Source: Chionis minor (Eukaryota; Chordata; Aves; Charadriiformes; Chionididae). From it: a DNA stretch of 64,000 nt. The notes under the pieces are model-generated. The model was not told the origin of the DNA, searched no databases, and was given only the letters and a program-made list of their open reading frames with translations. The stretch lies in assembly GCA_013398295.1 (NCBI GenBank), contig VZSF01009129.1, positions 611,118 to 675,117 of the forward strand. Direction: 5' to 3'. Shown here piece by piece: positions 1 through 11,403 of this stretch (its first letter is position 1; each line of letters begins with the position of its first letter). The translations under genes were made by a program, and so were the position numbers.

Positions 1-1108
1 TTTGTAAAAGCCAGAACAAATAGATTTTAAAAGAAACAGAACCATTGTTTCAAACGCGGCTTTACAGCAGCTTTCTGTGGATGCGCAGCACCTGACTTAA
101 GTCAACTGCTTTAGTACATCTTATCCTTTATGTGGCCATACTTACATCAATATGATAGAGTTTCCACGGCCTTTAAAGTTATTTTGAGTCAAGGACGTGT
201 ACCTTAAAAATCACAGATCTCTACTACAGAATTTTTAACTAAGCTTTGAAGCACTTTGATAAATAAGATCACCACTTTGTTGCTACTAAGAAACTTGAAG
301 CAACGACTGCAGATTGCTTTACTTGAACTTTAGAAACTGAGATGGGAAAATATTTTACAACCCACAACAGCTTTGCTTGCTGTCATTTAAAAGCGTTATA
401 ATCTCAGACTTCATAGGGCTAAATGCACCAGCCCTAACATTGTGAACTCCTCAGTCTCTCTGAAGGTTTTGAAAGCCATTCATCACGGGCTGCTTTAAAA
501 ATAAAAGAAACACACCTTTCTTTTCTTAAAAAAAAAAAANGAAAAAAAGAGATGCCTTTGAAAAAGTTTCTGACTAGCTGTTTGCCAATGAAATTTGCAT
601 AGAGAAGACACTTATTACTGGATAAAAGATCATCACGAAGACAAGGTATTTGTCAGCTTTTTTTACCGTGGAGAATGATGAAAAAAGTTAATGACAAAAG
701 CAACAGGACTTTCAAGTTTGAAAAGGTTGTTTGTGTAAAAGGAAAGGGAGAGGAGAAGAGGAAGTAATTGCTGAAATGGTTGGGCTGCCATGTAAAATTC
801 AACAGCCAGGTAGAAACCTCTCAGATCTGGGATGTTTGGGTACATTACCGTGAAGAGAAAACATGGGCAATGGAGGACTTTTTTGTCACTCTAACCAGGA
901 GAGCCAGCATCAATATCTTCTCATAGAACACCAACTCAGTTTCTGCAATGGTTAGTTAAACCCAGGGGTGTACCAGGTTTCTGGAAAGCATGCTTGGGAA
1001 GATACATTATCCTGGCACCTGGAGCAGTAGCAAAAGATGACTGGATCAGTCTTTTCAAATGCCATTTCAGCCTTTCTGTTGCCAGGCTATGACTCCAGAC
1101 TTCAGGAT
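1..1108. other. Non-coding, nothing recognised
   Basis: AT-rich DNA with no exon, repeat family or RNA gene that I recognise. By synteny with other amniotes the next gene to the left of LRRC58 should be GPR156, but I see no membrane-spanning exon of it here. One N at 540 ends a run of A and is an assembly ambiguity. Confidence 0.5.
540..540. other. Assembly ambiguity (single N)
   Basis: A single N directly follows a run of twelve A, flanked on the other side by more A-rich sequence. It is most likely an unresolved homopolymer or closed gap rather than a real base, so local length here is unreliable. Confidence 0.9.
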
Positions 1109-1354
1109 TTAATGCACTGCCTGAACAAAGTCACCGCGGACCCATGCCCACCTCCTCTGGTTGCCTGGAGCAGGACTACAACTGTTACAGTTGTGTGGAG
1201 AGCCTTTGAAAGGACGAAAAGGCTTCCCGTTGGTGACGAACCAGCCATCATCTTGAGGATTTGCTGGCTCATGATAACCATGAACCTCCTCATCATCCCA
1301 GACATTACTGGAAGATTCATCTGTCGGTGCATTGGTATGATCAGTGTGAAATAA
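1109..1354 (-). other. Unrecognised coding-like open stretch
   Basis: On the minus strand 81 codons run from just after a stop (1355-1357) to a TAA (1109-1111) without an ATG. The composition is unusually protein-like for intergenic DNA: it begins with a D/S/N/E-rich acidic part (SSSNVWDDEEVHGYHEPANP), followed by aromatic and basic residues and a CNSC pair. Neighbouring frames on both strands are also open here, which can mean real coding sequence or only a locally stop-poor stretch. A possible splice donor (GGAG followed by GTGGGC) lies inside it at about 1150. I recognise no protein family, and no convincing acceptor precedes it. It could be an exon of an unannotated gene, a decayed gene fragment, or chance. 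Confidence 0.2.
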
Positions 1355-4300
1355 CTATTTGTGAGGCATATTTCCATATTTCTAGCTTGCTGCCTCCCTA
1401 TCCATGGAAAAAGCAACATCCGTTACCTTTAGATATGATGACATATGTTCTGCCTCTATCCATAGGCCCTGTACCACGCCACCATTGTTATTTAAGTAAT
1501 GTCAGACGAGAGCAGATAAGCCTCATTTTGTCTCATCAAAGTATCATTAGGCTTCACCTTTGCCCCCAGAAAGCTGGGGACAACACTAAGATGGTTTAAA
1601 AAAAGCATCAGGTGAGACTTACCCTCACTAAACACTTGTGATATATGGGATGCCATAATTCAGAAATTCAGAATTCTTAAATTGATCAATTCAGAAAAGC
1701 TGCAGTTTGTCTGAAGAGGGACTGGAGTTCAGAAAATCTCATTAAAGAGGATGTTCCCTCCTCACTCACCTGTTTCAGAACCCACCTTCAGACCCTGTGA
1801 CAGATGGCACAGATCATCACCTTGCGTTGTACTTTTGCCCAGAGACCACAAAAGATCTTGGAAGGTGTTCTCTGCTGGGAGACCCTTGGTTCAGAAGCTG
1901 GTATTGGGTTTGAGGAACTATCCTGAGGTCTGTGTTCCCTCAACCATAAGAGGAACCCTCCCAAAACTTAGGTAACTGGTAGCGTGACACGGCAGTGACG
2001 CTTTTGCCACTTGTTTTCAATATGCTTATCAAAGGCAGTCACCTTGGAGGGGCAGATCCACGACAGTGGGAGCAGAGCCCCTGTGACAACCCGGAGCAGA
2101 AGGATGCAGCTGCTGCACAACCTCTTTCTTCAAGAGAAATGACCTTTTGGATGCAAAAGCTCAACTGTATAATGGCAAAGGCACCTGCCATTTCCTAAGC
2201 CTAGGAGACCCCTCACATCAGCCTTTCTTGATTGCGTGTGCACTGCTCAGCCAGGGCTGTGCCTCCCCCGGACCACGGAGGGATGCGCGCTTTGAACATC
2301 CTCGCTAGCAGCCTGGCCGACTCTCGGGAGAGCTTGTTTTTGGGACAACCACCCACACCATCAGCAGCCATTGCAGTAACTCCCGCTGCCCTTGCACATT
2401 GCACACACATTTTTCCATGCTGTTGATGGAAGACAAGCCCCGCTAATCCCTTACTGTGCAAACGGCATTGCGTAGGGGCACTTACCTGCAACTGGCAGAG
2501 GTAAACAAGCACAAGATCAGGCTGCTCCTTGCCGCGGAAACACGCTGGCCCTGGGAGACGCCCTGCCTGCCTTTGCCCTCTTTTCCTGGGGGGAATGCGC
2601 TAGCCACAATCCCCTGCTTGAAGTGGGGAACACAGGAGCAAGAATACACCCCATCAGGGCTCTGCCAGCTGCTATTAATGCAGGCCAAATTTATAGCAGC
2701 AAACCAGAGCAGACACGCACTTGTAAACGCCACATGAATTGGGTAAGATGCCCACAGCCCTTTATCAAGAGATGGAAAAGGGAACGAGATGCTCCCAGAT
2801 GTGCTCCACAGCAGCTTTCTTCCTCGTGGCCCACAGTCGTAGAGACCTCAGAGTGCAGGGATGAAAATACAAGCCTGTAATATGAAATACGCCAGCTGGC
2901 ACCATCAAGGGAAGCTTTTTGCCTCCCAAGGTCATACTTTTCCCCTCCATGGACACACCAAACAAAATTTGCTTTCCTAGAAGCACCACGAAGTGTTTCT
3001 AGGCAGGATGCTTGGAGACCTGTGCTTGGGACCAGCTACGAGCTGTGGCCAGGTCCCCAGGGTTTCGGGAAGGGCTCTCCCTACAAACCATAGCAAAGGG
3101 TCATCCCTGAACAGGTTTTCAAAGTGCAAGGCAGCCAGATGGGGTTGCAAGTTGTGAAAGACCAACATAAAGTGTCAGACATTCCTGGACCATTTCAAAA
3201 CTTGTTTCGACGAGCCCAGTCACATGGGGTTTTTTGCAAGGCCTTTTATGATTACATCTCTCAGTAGAAGGCTCACAACTGCTTTAAAGAAAGAAAGAAA
3301 AACAAACAAATGGACGCAATTTAACTCCAAATATCTGAAGAGAGCAACTAGGGTACCCAGCTTTGGAAAACACACTGCAGTGTTTATTTGAAGATAAAAA
3401 CGGCTGCTGCAAACCGCTCAGGTCTGATTTAGATTATAAAGGGTGTTTGGTTATATAAATGCAAGGGATGTTTTAAAATCTTCCAGCAAGTCCCTTTCAG
3501 CGGTGCTACGCACAACAGAAACAAAGTTCAGGCAGTGCTTTCACCAGCCCCTGGTGCCTGCGGGGAGGTTTTGGGAGCAGGAGGTTGATTTCAGGGAGCC
3601 CCGCGGTCCCCCCGGCCGAGAGCGGGGCAATGCACAGGGAAACAAAGTGCTGCCCTGAGCTGCCCAGAGGGATCCTCTGCCAAGGAGGTGTGAGAGTTGC
3701 AGTGACCTGTTTACCTGCTGCAAAGGATGTTCTCCGAAGGCCAGAAGTCCCCCATCTCCAAAAAAAATCCCCGGTGTGTTTGAAGCAGAGGGAAATACAA
3801 CGTCCCTTACTTCTAGTGTCCATCTCTGCATCCACGCTCCTCCCGTTCCTGCGATCTGCCAGCTCGGTGAAGACTTGTTCAGTGTCACCTTGCTCACTAG
3901 CAGGAACCATTAAGTCATCAGAACCAACCACATGGCTCTTGCTCCTGGGGAACAACAGGGCCGCCATCTCCAGAGTTAATTAAGCAGCATTTGCAAAGCA
4001 AAGCTTTGGAGAGCACCCACATAGGCACAGATGACACCAGCTCAGTATTACACACGTTTGTTATAAAGTCACTTTTACTATGGATGCCAGGACCCCAGGG
4101 ACTATGGAAAACCATTTTTCCATGATGGCATTTTCCTTTCCTATCAATTTTCAAAGCCCTAAGGCTGAAATTTACTCTTTCAGGGACAACCCCCAAACCA
4201 AAACAATCCTGAGCCTTTCATACAGGTCCTTTCACCAGCGGCGGATGTTTGTGTCCTTGCTGATGTAAAGGGCGATATGCCGACCCGCTGGGCTTCCGCT

Positions 4301-4894
4301 TGTGACCCCATGCCCCCAGCCAAACGATCACCCAGATGAAGGGTTTGTTTGCCCTCCCAACTCACCAGTTCATCAGCATCCTTGTCACAGCGCAGGCAAG
4401 GACCTTGCAATTGTCCCTCCTTCCCTCACACAAGCAACGATGCAGCTTGGTGAAATCATTCATTTGCCAACACACCAGCAATAATCTCCAGCAATAATCT
4501 CCGGAGATGTGTAAATGGCAGCCAGCCTTGTGGGGCTTTGACACTCTGATAAAAGGGTAATATTTACAATAAACATGCAACTCGCTAATCAGTACTGAAT
4601 TCAGGTCCTGCTTTTTCTGCAGAGTCAAGAAGGGGTTACAGAGAGGGCGTTTGGGCAACACTCTGAAGATGTTAATCCTTTCCCAGTCTGACAGCAAGCT
4701 TTAAGCTGCCACCAGTAACTCCCAGGCCAGGACAAAGAGAAGGGTCCTGGGTTACCAGCCCTTGAACTGGCACCAGACGAGATGCATCCTCACGTCACCA
4801 CAGAAGACCAGTTGGAAGCAGGACTTGGGACTTCCTACCGATTACCTTCCCCTCCATCCTAAAAGGACCTTGCCTGAAAAGGTGCATACATTCA
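1355..4894. other. Non-coding, nothing recognised
   Basis: No exon, RNA gene or clear repeat family was recognised. The only local structure is a 13-bp tandem duplication (cagcaataatctc twice) at about 4478-4503. Open frames here are short, overlap each other on both strands and have no recognisable residues. Confidence 0.5.
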
Positions 4895-5762
4895 GCTCTA
4901 GCTGTCTTTGATGACACAAAACTGGGAGGGGTGGCTGACACACCAGAAGGCCGTGCTGCCATTCGGCATGACCTGGACAGGCTGGAGAGTTGGGCAGAGA
5001 GAAACCTAACAAAGTTCAACAAGGGCAAGTGTAGGGTCCTGCACCTGGGGAGGAATAACCCCATGCACTAGTACAGCTTGTGGGCTGACCTGCTGGAAAG
5101 CAGCTCTGCAGAGAGGGACCTGGGAGTCCTGGTGGACAACAGGATGACCATGAGCCAGCAATGTGCCCTTGTGGCCAAGGCGGCAAACGGTATCCTGGGT
5201 TACATTAAAAAGCGTGTGGCCAGCAGGTTGAGGGAGGTCATCCTCCCCCTCTGCTCTGCCCTGGTGAGGCCACATCTGGAGCACTGTGTCCAGTTCTGGT
5301 CTCCCCGCTTCAAGAAAGACTGGGAAAGACTGGAGAGAGCCCAGCAGAGAGCTACAACAATGATCAAGGGACTGGAGCACCTCTGTTATTAGGAAAGGCT
5401 GAGACCTGGGTCTGTTCAGTCTGGAAAAGAGAAGCCTGAGAGGGGATCTCATCAATGCTTGTAAATATCTAAAGGCTGGGTGTCAAAAGGATGGGGCCAG
5501 GCTCTTTTCAGTGGCACGTGGAGATGAGATAAGGGGCACCGGGCACAGACTGGAACACAGGAAGTTCTATCTGAACATGAGGAAAACCTTCTTTGAGGGT
5601 GGCAGAGCACTGGAACAGGCTGCCTAGAGAGGTTGTGGAGTCTCCTTCTCTGGAGATATTCAAAACCCACCTGGACGCCATCCTGTGCAACCTGCTCTGG
5701 GAGAGGGGTTGGACTAGATGATCTCCAGAGGTCCCTTCCACCCCCCACCATTCTGTGATCAC
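4895..5762 (+). mobile_element. CR1 LINE, 5'-truncated 3' end
   Basis: This is the 3' part of an avian CR1 retrotransposon, sense strand. Translation gives the well-known end of ORF2: a DDTKLGG block near 4910, then [54 protein letters not shown] and [19 protein letters not shown]. The frame is interrupted by stops, for example in the codon after NPMH. The right end carries the CR1 tail (ttggactagatgatctccag, then a terminal ttctgtgat). The reverse transcriptase core is absent, as is usual for 5'-truncated CR1 copies, so the element is dead. Confidence 0.93.
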
Positions 5763-6087
5763 CTAATGAAGCCCATCTGAGTAGGAAATGCGTAGCACTA
5801 TTTCATGAAGAGCACTTCCAAAGCATCGACATAATGCTCCCATTTAGATCTGTGCAATTCTGCATGAGCCTAAAATGTCAGTTTGACATTCTGAGCATCT
5901 GCTTCAGTCATCTACATAACTCATGTTTCATTTACACTCTTCGCATTGCATTAGTGCTAAAAGCAGAGAAGAAAGTTTGAGAACCAAGATTTGCTCCTTG
6001 AGATTAGAAAACAGGCAACTAATGTTGGGAAGACATTGGACATCTAGAGAGACTTACACTACACTATGAGGAGATTGTAGCACTGGA

Positions 6088-6245
6088 GGCAGAGAGATTG
6101 TGGACTCTTCATCCTTGGAGGTTTCTTCGACGCAGCTGCACAAACCCACAGTCACCTGAACCAGCACTGGCACATCCTGCTTAAATGAAGAGGTTGGACA
6201 AGAGACCACCAGAGGCTCCTTTGAACCAGCACTTTATGATTTTCT
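6088..6245 (+). mobile_element. Decayed CR1 3'-end fragment
   Basis: This is a short degenerate copy of the CR1 3' terminus. It keeps attgtggactcttcatccttggagg (ORF2 end, V-E-S-P-S-L-E-like) and, 100 bp later, a version of the tail motif ggttggacaagagaccaccag. It is clearly older than the copy at 4895-5762, and it could be a separate insertion or part of a rearranged one. Confidence 0.6.
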
Positions 6246-9200
6246 TTCCAAATGCAAGAAAGGCATTCAGATGGCACAGAAAATGCTGTCGTTCTATTAG
6301 TTAACAAAAAGAGGCAAGAATATTCTCAGCTTGGTTATTACAGGCAACGTCACTGCATTCCTCAATATTTAATGTTATTTGAAATGGGGCTGCTGCATAA
6401 TTTGAGAGGTTTTTCATTACATATGAAGTTGAACCATCTCTGAAATAGTTCCCGCTGAAGTTAATATCAAGTAATTCTTGTTTCCCCACTGTCTCGTTTT
6501 CCAATACACCATATTTCTGCACTGACAACTGGTAATTGCACCGCAGGATCTGAAACATTTTGGCAATAGATCACAAAAATTCTTCAGGATGTAGGAGAAA
6601 ACATGGGATTACACAAGAAATGGGAACACATTACTCAGTTAACATGATCAGAAAATTAACATTCAAGAAGTCATTTACAGGTTTCAGAGTTAGTGTATTA
6701 AGAGGGAAACAATTCAAGAGGTTTAAAACTGTTGTTTCATATTGCTGGAAAACTCCACTGCAACGCTACCTTTTCTTGTTCATATATTTATCTTGCCTGT
6801 GAGTTACTTCTACCTTTAGAATGTGGAGCAAGTTCCTGCAACACTATATCAGAAGGAAAACAGGGTCTAGTCTGTAACATGCACTGGTCTGTCACACGTG
6901 GGCCCCAAAACCCAAGAGTTTCAGGAGTCCCTCTGAAAGTCTAACCTACTCTTGGTTTCACACAGCACAGGTCAAACCTCATCTGTTCCCCGACCACGTA
7001 TAGCCCCATTTTTAATGTTTACAATTCCGCAGGGGTTCTGCCTGCAGCAATACCAGAATCGAGACACCAGCAAATAATGGACAGACAACTGTAGAAATAA
7101 CATTTTTGGTTTAGTGTTTGCAATTTGTTTTACAGCTCATAATGAAATACTGTTAGAGATATTCTGCATTCATACATTTCTAGCAAAAAAGACTTTTGAA
7201 AACATAAGGCACTTCAAGACTTCCTAAAACAAATGCTCATGATAAAAATTCAACGAGAGGGCTGGATGAGAACCCTTTCTACCCTTAATGTTCAGGTCAG
7301 TAAAAGATCAATTCTCTAGTCATGCAGGCAAATGAAATAATCAATAGAAAGGTTTCCAAGATAGAGTTACCGCTGTATTAGTGTGCATTCTGAAGTAGTC
7401 TATTTGAAGTATCTTCAGTTGGGGAGGGAGGGCATGGTGTGAATAAGATGCATTAAAATAGTTCTTTGAACTGTGTAACAAAGACACATTGCAGGGATTA
7501 AGTTTCATTACTTTCATTGGATTAAATTCCTTCCATTCATTATTGCCAACAAGAGTAAGGAACAAAGCTGGTTCTCCCCTCCATCCCCCCCATTCCCATT
7601 ATAATTCAACACAAGATTTCAAAGACTTAAAATGACCAGGACAGAAGCCCATGAAAAACTGCATCTGGCCACTTCAGAGTATGTTTAAATATTCATTACT
7701 GACTTCCTCAAGTCTCACCTCTTATTAAAGAAAGGGAAACATAAAAGAACTGGCAACTGTATAAGTTGCTTCCAGTCAAACTGATATTTTGCTTCTTTTT
7801 AACACGACCCCACTGTTCAGATGAAGTACCTGCATTCAGAAGCGCACCAGCAGCTCCCCTTGGCAGAGAGATGGCGGGGCAGAGGATGAATGCCGGCAGG
7901 GCCCCCAGCCCCGCAGGGAAGAGGGAATGAGCGACTTCGCTTCACACACTTGTGTCTTGGCTTTACAGCAGTTTCAAAAGCCGGACGTGCTGGGCTGCTG
8001 TAGCAACAAGGGGACTGATACCAAAACACTGACTGAAAACTTCTCTCGAAGACGCATCTGTAGGAACCGAAATCCACTGCTCAAAATTGGCAAAAAGAGC
8101 TAGAACGCTGGCAAAATCACTGCCTACTTTTCAGGGCCCCTGAGAAGGGGACGGAAGGAACTAGTCCCTACCATCCCTCAGTGTATTTTCAAGTTGTGTC
8201 TTACCTATGTTACTGCCCGGTACATTTCTCAGTCTTTGGGGCTAATGGTTGTTGAAAAACTCGACTCCCGGGGACTCACTACAGTACAAACTTGCATCCC
8301 TAGTCCTCTCAAATCCACCTCGGGAGGGGGGGAACCCCAATTAACCCACCAACCAACCAATTATTTTTCTTACAAGTCCTGGATTGTTTTGAATTCTGAC
8401 TTACTTGAATTGCACTTTAAAGCCCAGCAGCAAAAAGAAAACTTGGTAGCTATATTTGGGAATATATATACATTTTTAAGAGGAAAAAAACATTTTATCA
8501 CATCTAAAGATGCATAGAGGTATCAACTGCATAAGCTGTCAAGCTTTTATGTGGCTACAGTGAAGAAGCTGTGAAAAGAGATTAGCCTATTAGCCCAGCC
8601 CTATTAGAACTGGGGCAGAAATGGGATGCCTGTTCAGTTAGGAAAGAAAATGCAGTTAAGGATGAAGCTAAATTAGAACCAGTCACCACTGGTCTTGGCC
8701 CATCACACACAGAGATGTTCAGACGCAAACAGGAACTGTGGTGAAAGCTGACTTTGTGAACTGAAAAAATGTTTTCAAGACAGCTGCTGCTAAAGAGAGG
8801 AAAGGAAGGTGGTACCTCATAGCCCTGAGCTCGAAAGATTTTGAGATCTCAACTTGTGTGGCTCACTTTCACTTGCAGAAGAGTCAAGCTCTCCATCACT
8901 CAGTTGCTCGCTACTGTTATACTAGCAGCCAATTTAAAATTGTGGCTCTGCAATCAGTTTACTGGCCTTCAGCATTGGTATGACGATAGTCACTGGGGAC
9001 AGGAAGAAGCATCTGGAAGAGGAGATGAAGAACAAAACACAGGCCACTCATTGATCCCAATTTAACTAACAGTTAAATTTAACAGTTGGTTTCTCTCAAA
9101 ATCTGTAGGTTCTTCTTCTGAAGCAAACCTCAAGGAGTTTGCTAAAGTGACATTCAGTATCTTTGCACATATACCTTATTGTATCTTAAAAATATACTTT

Positions 9201-11194
9201 AAGAAAGTTATTTGGAAAGGCACAGAGCACGTGCAATTTAGTTCCTTGTGAATCTGTGCGTGTAGGGCATCTTCAGACTAAGTTGAAATGATTAATAACG
9301 GACAGGGTGCTATTTTACAACCAGATAATTTCTTTCAAATTCCAGTTCTCTCCAAAGGAAATGGGGCAAATGAACAGTGCTGTCAAGGAAATGCAAGGCA
9401 AGAAGTTCAGCCTGCACACCAAGACAGACTGGAACGTACAAAGTTTCACAGACCCTGTTCTTCAGGTCTTAAAGGAAGAATTGTAGTCTAATAAAAAAGA
9501 AAAAAATCACTAAAGCTAATAACAAAGAGTAGAATTATCAAAGTGCTTTAATATATAAAGTGTCAAATATAATTAAACAGGACCATTAACAAAGAGCTGC
9601 CATAAGATACTCAAATAGGTACATGCGTTTTCTGAATGCAGGAGAGCTCAGGTTTTTCATTTCCCCCATAGGGTCAAAGTGGGTTAAGAAAAGTTTTTCT
9701 TGTTCATTTAGCTTCTTAACATAAAGTATTTGCTCTGCTCATGCATTCGAAGGCACAGTTGGATTTACTCTATCTGAAATTGCATCAAAAGGACTGTCTG
9801 CCATGAAACATTAATAAAGGGGCAGTTCTCGCTGAGCAAAACACACAGCAGCCCCATAAAGTAGATTTCTAGATACCTGTCAATTCATGATATTAATTTT
9901 TAAGCTATTTCTTGATACTTAAAAATTCTAAGCTATTTTCTGCAGCTTTCCTTTAAACATAGCTTAAGATAACCGAATGTATTATTTCAGCCATCCAACA
10001 GGCTGCCAAAGCTGTTACAACAGGAGCAAATGCAAACAAATAAATAAGGAAGAGGTTCCAAAACCACCTTGTGCAAGATGCTCAGACAACGTGCCTTAGC
10101 CTCCCTACCGGCTTTTCCTCGCATGCGATGAATAAGAAAAAAACCCATTCTCCACAGCACTTTTCTTAGTGCTTCCAACTCATTAAGCTGCTGCCTACTT
10201 TAAGCACATGACCTTATGGAAAGTAACTCTGTACCAAGCATAGCAGAGCTAGCTGCAGCAGGGGGACACGGTTGTTCAGAAACAAGAAATGTCAATCAAG
10301 ACCTTCCCTGCAATTCACAGATACAAAAAGCAGATTTGCTCCAGTAAGCTGAAACTCAAAAACACGATACAGAGCACCACATCTGGTCCCTGGCACGGGC
10401 ATATACAGCCACAAGTCTGAAGTAACACCAAGTCTCAATAGAACAACTCGTCTGAAGGCACCATGAAGACAGCAAGACTCCAGGAAGAGGCAGAGGGAGG
10501 AAAAATAATGAATAGAGTTAGGAGGAAAGACTAAGAGCAGCTTGGTATACCAAGGAAGAAAAAAGGTGGCTCAGTTCTATGACGGCTGTAACATCTGTAA
10601 CAGCACAAAGACCCTACGCCTCTAGGCAAAGAAAGAGTAAAGAGAGTTTAGAAAAATCTACTCCTGAACAAAAACCACCCCAAGTCACATTTTTAGCAGA
10701 TGGGTGTAAAATCTGTAAATGAAATTAAAGGAGACAGCAAAGAATGAAAATGCTATATAAAACATTGGGGTCCATACATACTCACATGGCATCATTAGCC
10801 TGTTTCTGATATACCACAGTGTTAAAAGATCTGGACAGCCTCCTTCGCTCTGCAGGACGACTGAAGTCCAGTGAAGTGTCATATATTAAAACCCTTCTCA
10901 ATCAGCCAGTGAGAAGAAATCCCCCTCCCCAGCCCATATGAGGGAGGGGGAGGTGTCTCCCAGACAGCAGATGTTTCTAACAACCCCAGGCACCCTACAG
11001 GCAGTACGCCACCGAGTTAGTTCTCCTAAGTAGCACTGCACCAAGCAAGTCTAGGCTTGCTAAGATGTTCTGCCCCTTACGTGGACTTGAGGACAGTTTC
11101 TCGTGAGCCCGTCAGGCCAGAGGCTCATGCTTTGCTGTACCATTATTGCTTTTCCAAATACGTCTTCCTTCCAGTCTTCCCGTCTTGCTCCCCG
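6246..11194 (-). other. LRRC58: LRRC58 3'UTR and downstream flank
   Basis: The LRRC58 stop codon is at 11195-11197, so its 3'UTR runs leftwards from 11194. No exact AATAAA on the minus strand was found between 7000 and 11194. The variant ATTAAA occurs at 9548-9553 and again at 7011-7016, giving UTRs of about 1.6 or 4.2 kb if used. I cannot decide between them. No other gene is recognisable in this AT-rich stretch. Confidence 0.45.
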
Positions 11195-11403
11195 TTAACC
11201 CAGAAGGACTTTCTGCATCCTGCGTGCAGCGACGCTGGCTTCATCCTCAGAGTCAGACTCGCTCTGGGAAGTAGAGCTCTGGGAAGCAGAGCTGCAGGGA
11301 GAGGAGCACTCTGGGGAGCACAGGTAGTGCATCAGCGGCAGGCGATACTTCCCACAGAAGTCAACGAACTTGATCTGTCTGACGCAGCTGTCAAAGTAGA
11401 CAC
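11195..11403 (-). CDS. LRRC58: LRRC58 coding exon 4 (C-terminus and stop)
   Basis: This is the last coding exon, with acceptor cccttacag and stop TAA at 11197-11195. It encodes VYFDSCVRQIKFVDFCGKYR, LCSPECSSPC and a serine/glutamate/aspartate tail (SQSESDSEDE) ending RRMQKVLLG, essentially as in mammals. The spaced cysteines together with CPNPKC of exon 3 could bind a metal, which is my inference. Confidence 0.97.

Noticed and set aside
1037..1599. Plus-strand open frames over the coding-like stretch at 1109-1354
   Set aside because: Their composition (Trp/Ile/Pro/His-rich) is less protein-like than the minus frame, and there is no start context or family match.
4478..4503. 13-bp tandem duplication as a minisatellite or CRISPR-like repeat
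   Set aside because: Only two copies with no spacers, in a vertebrate genome; a simple slippage duplication.
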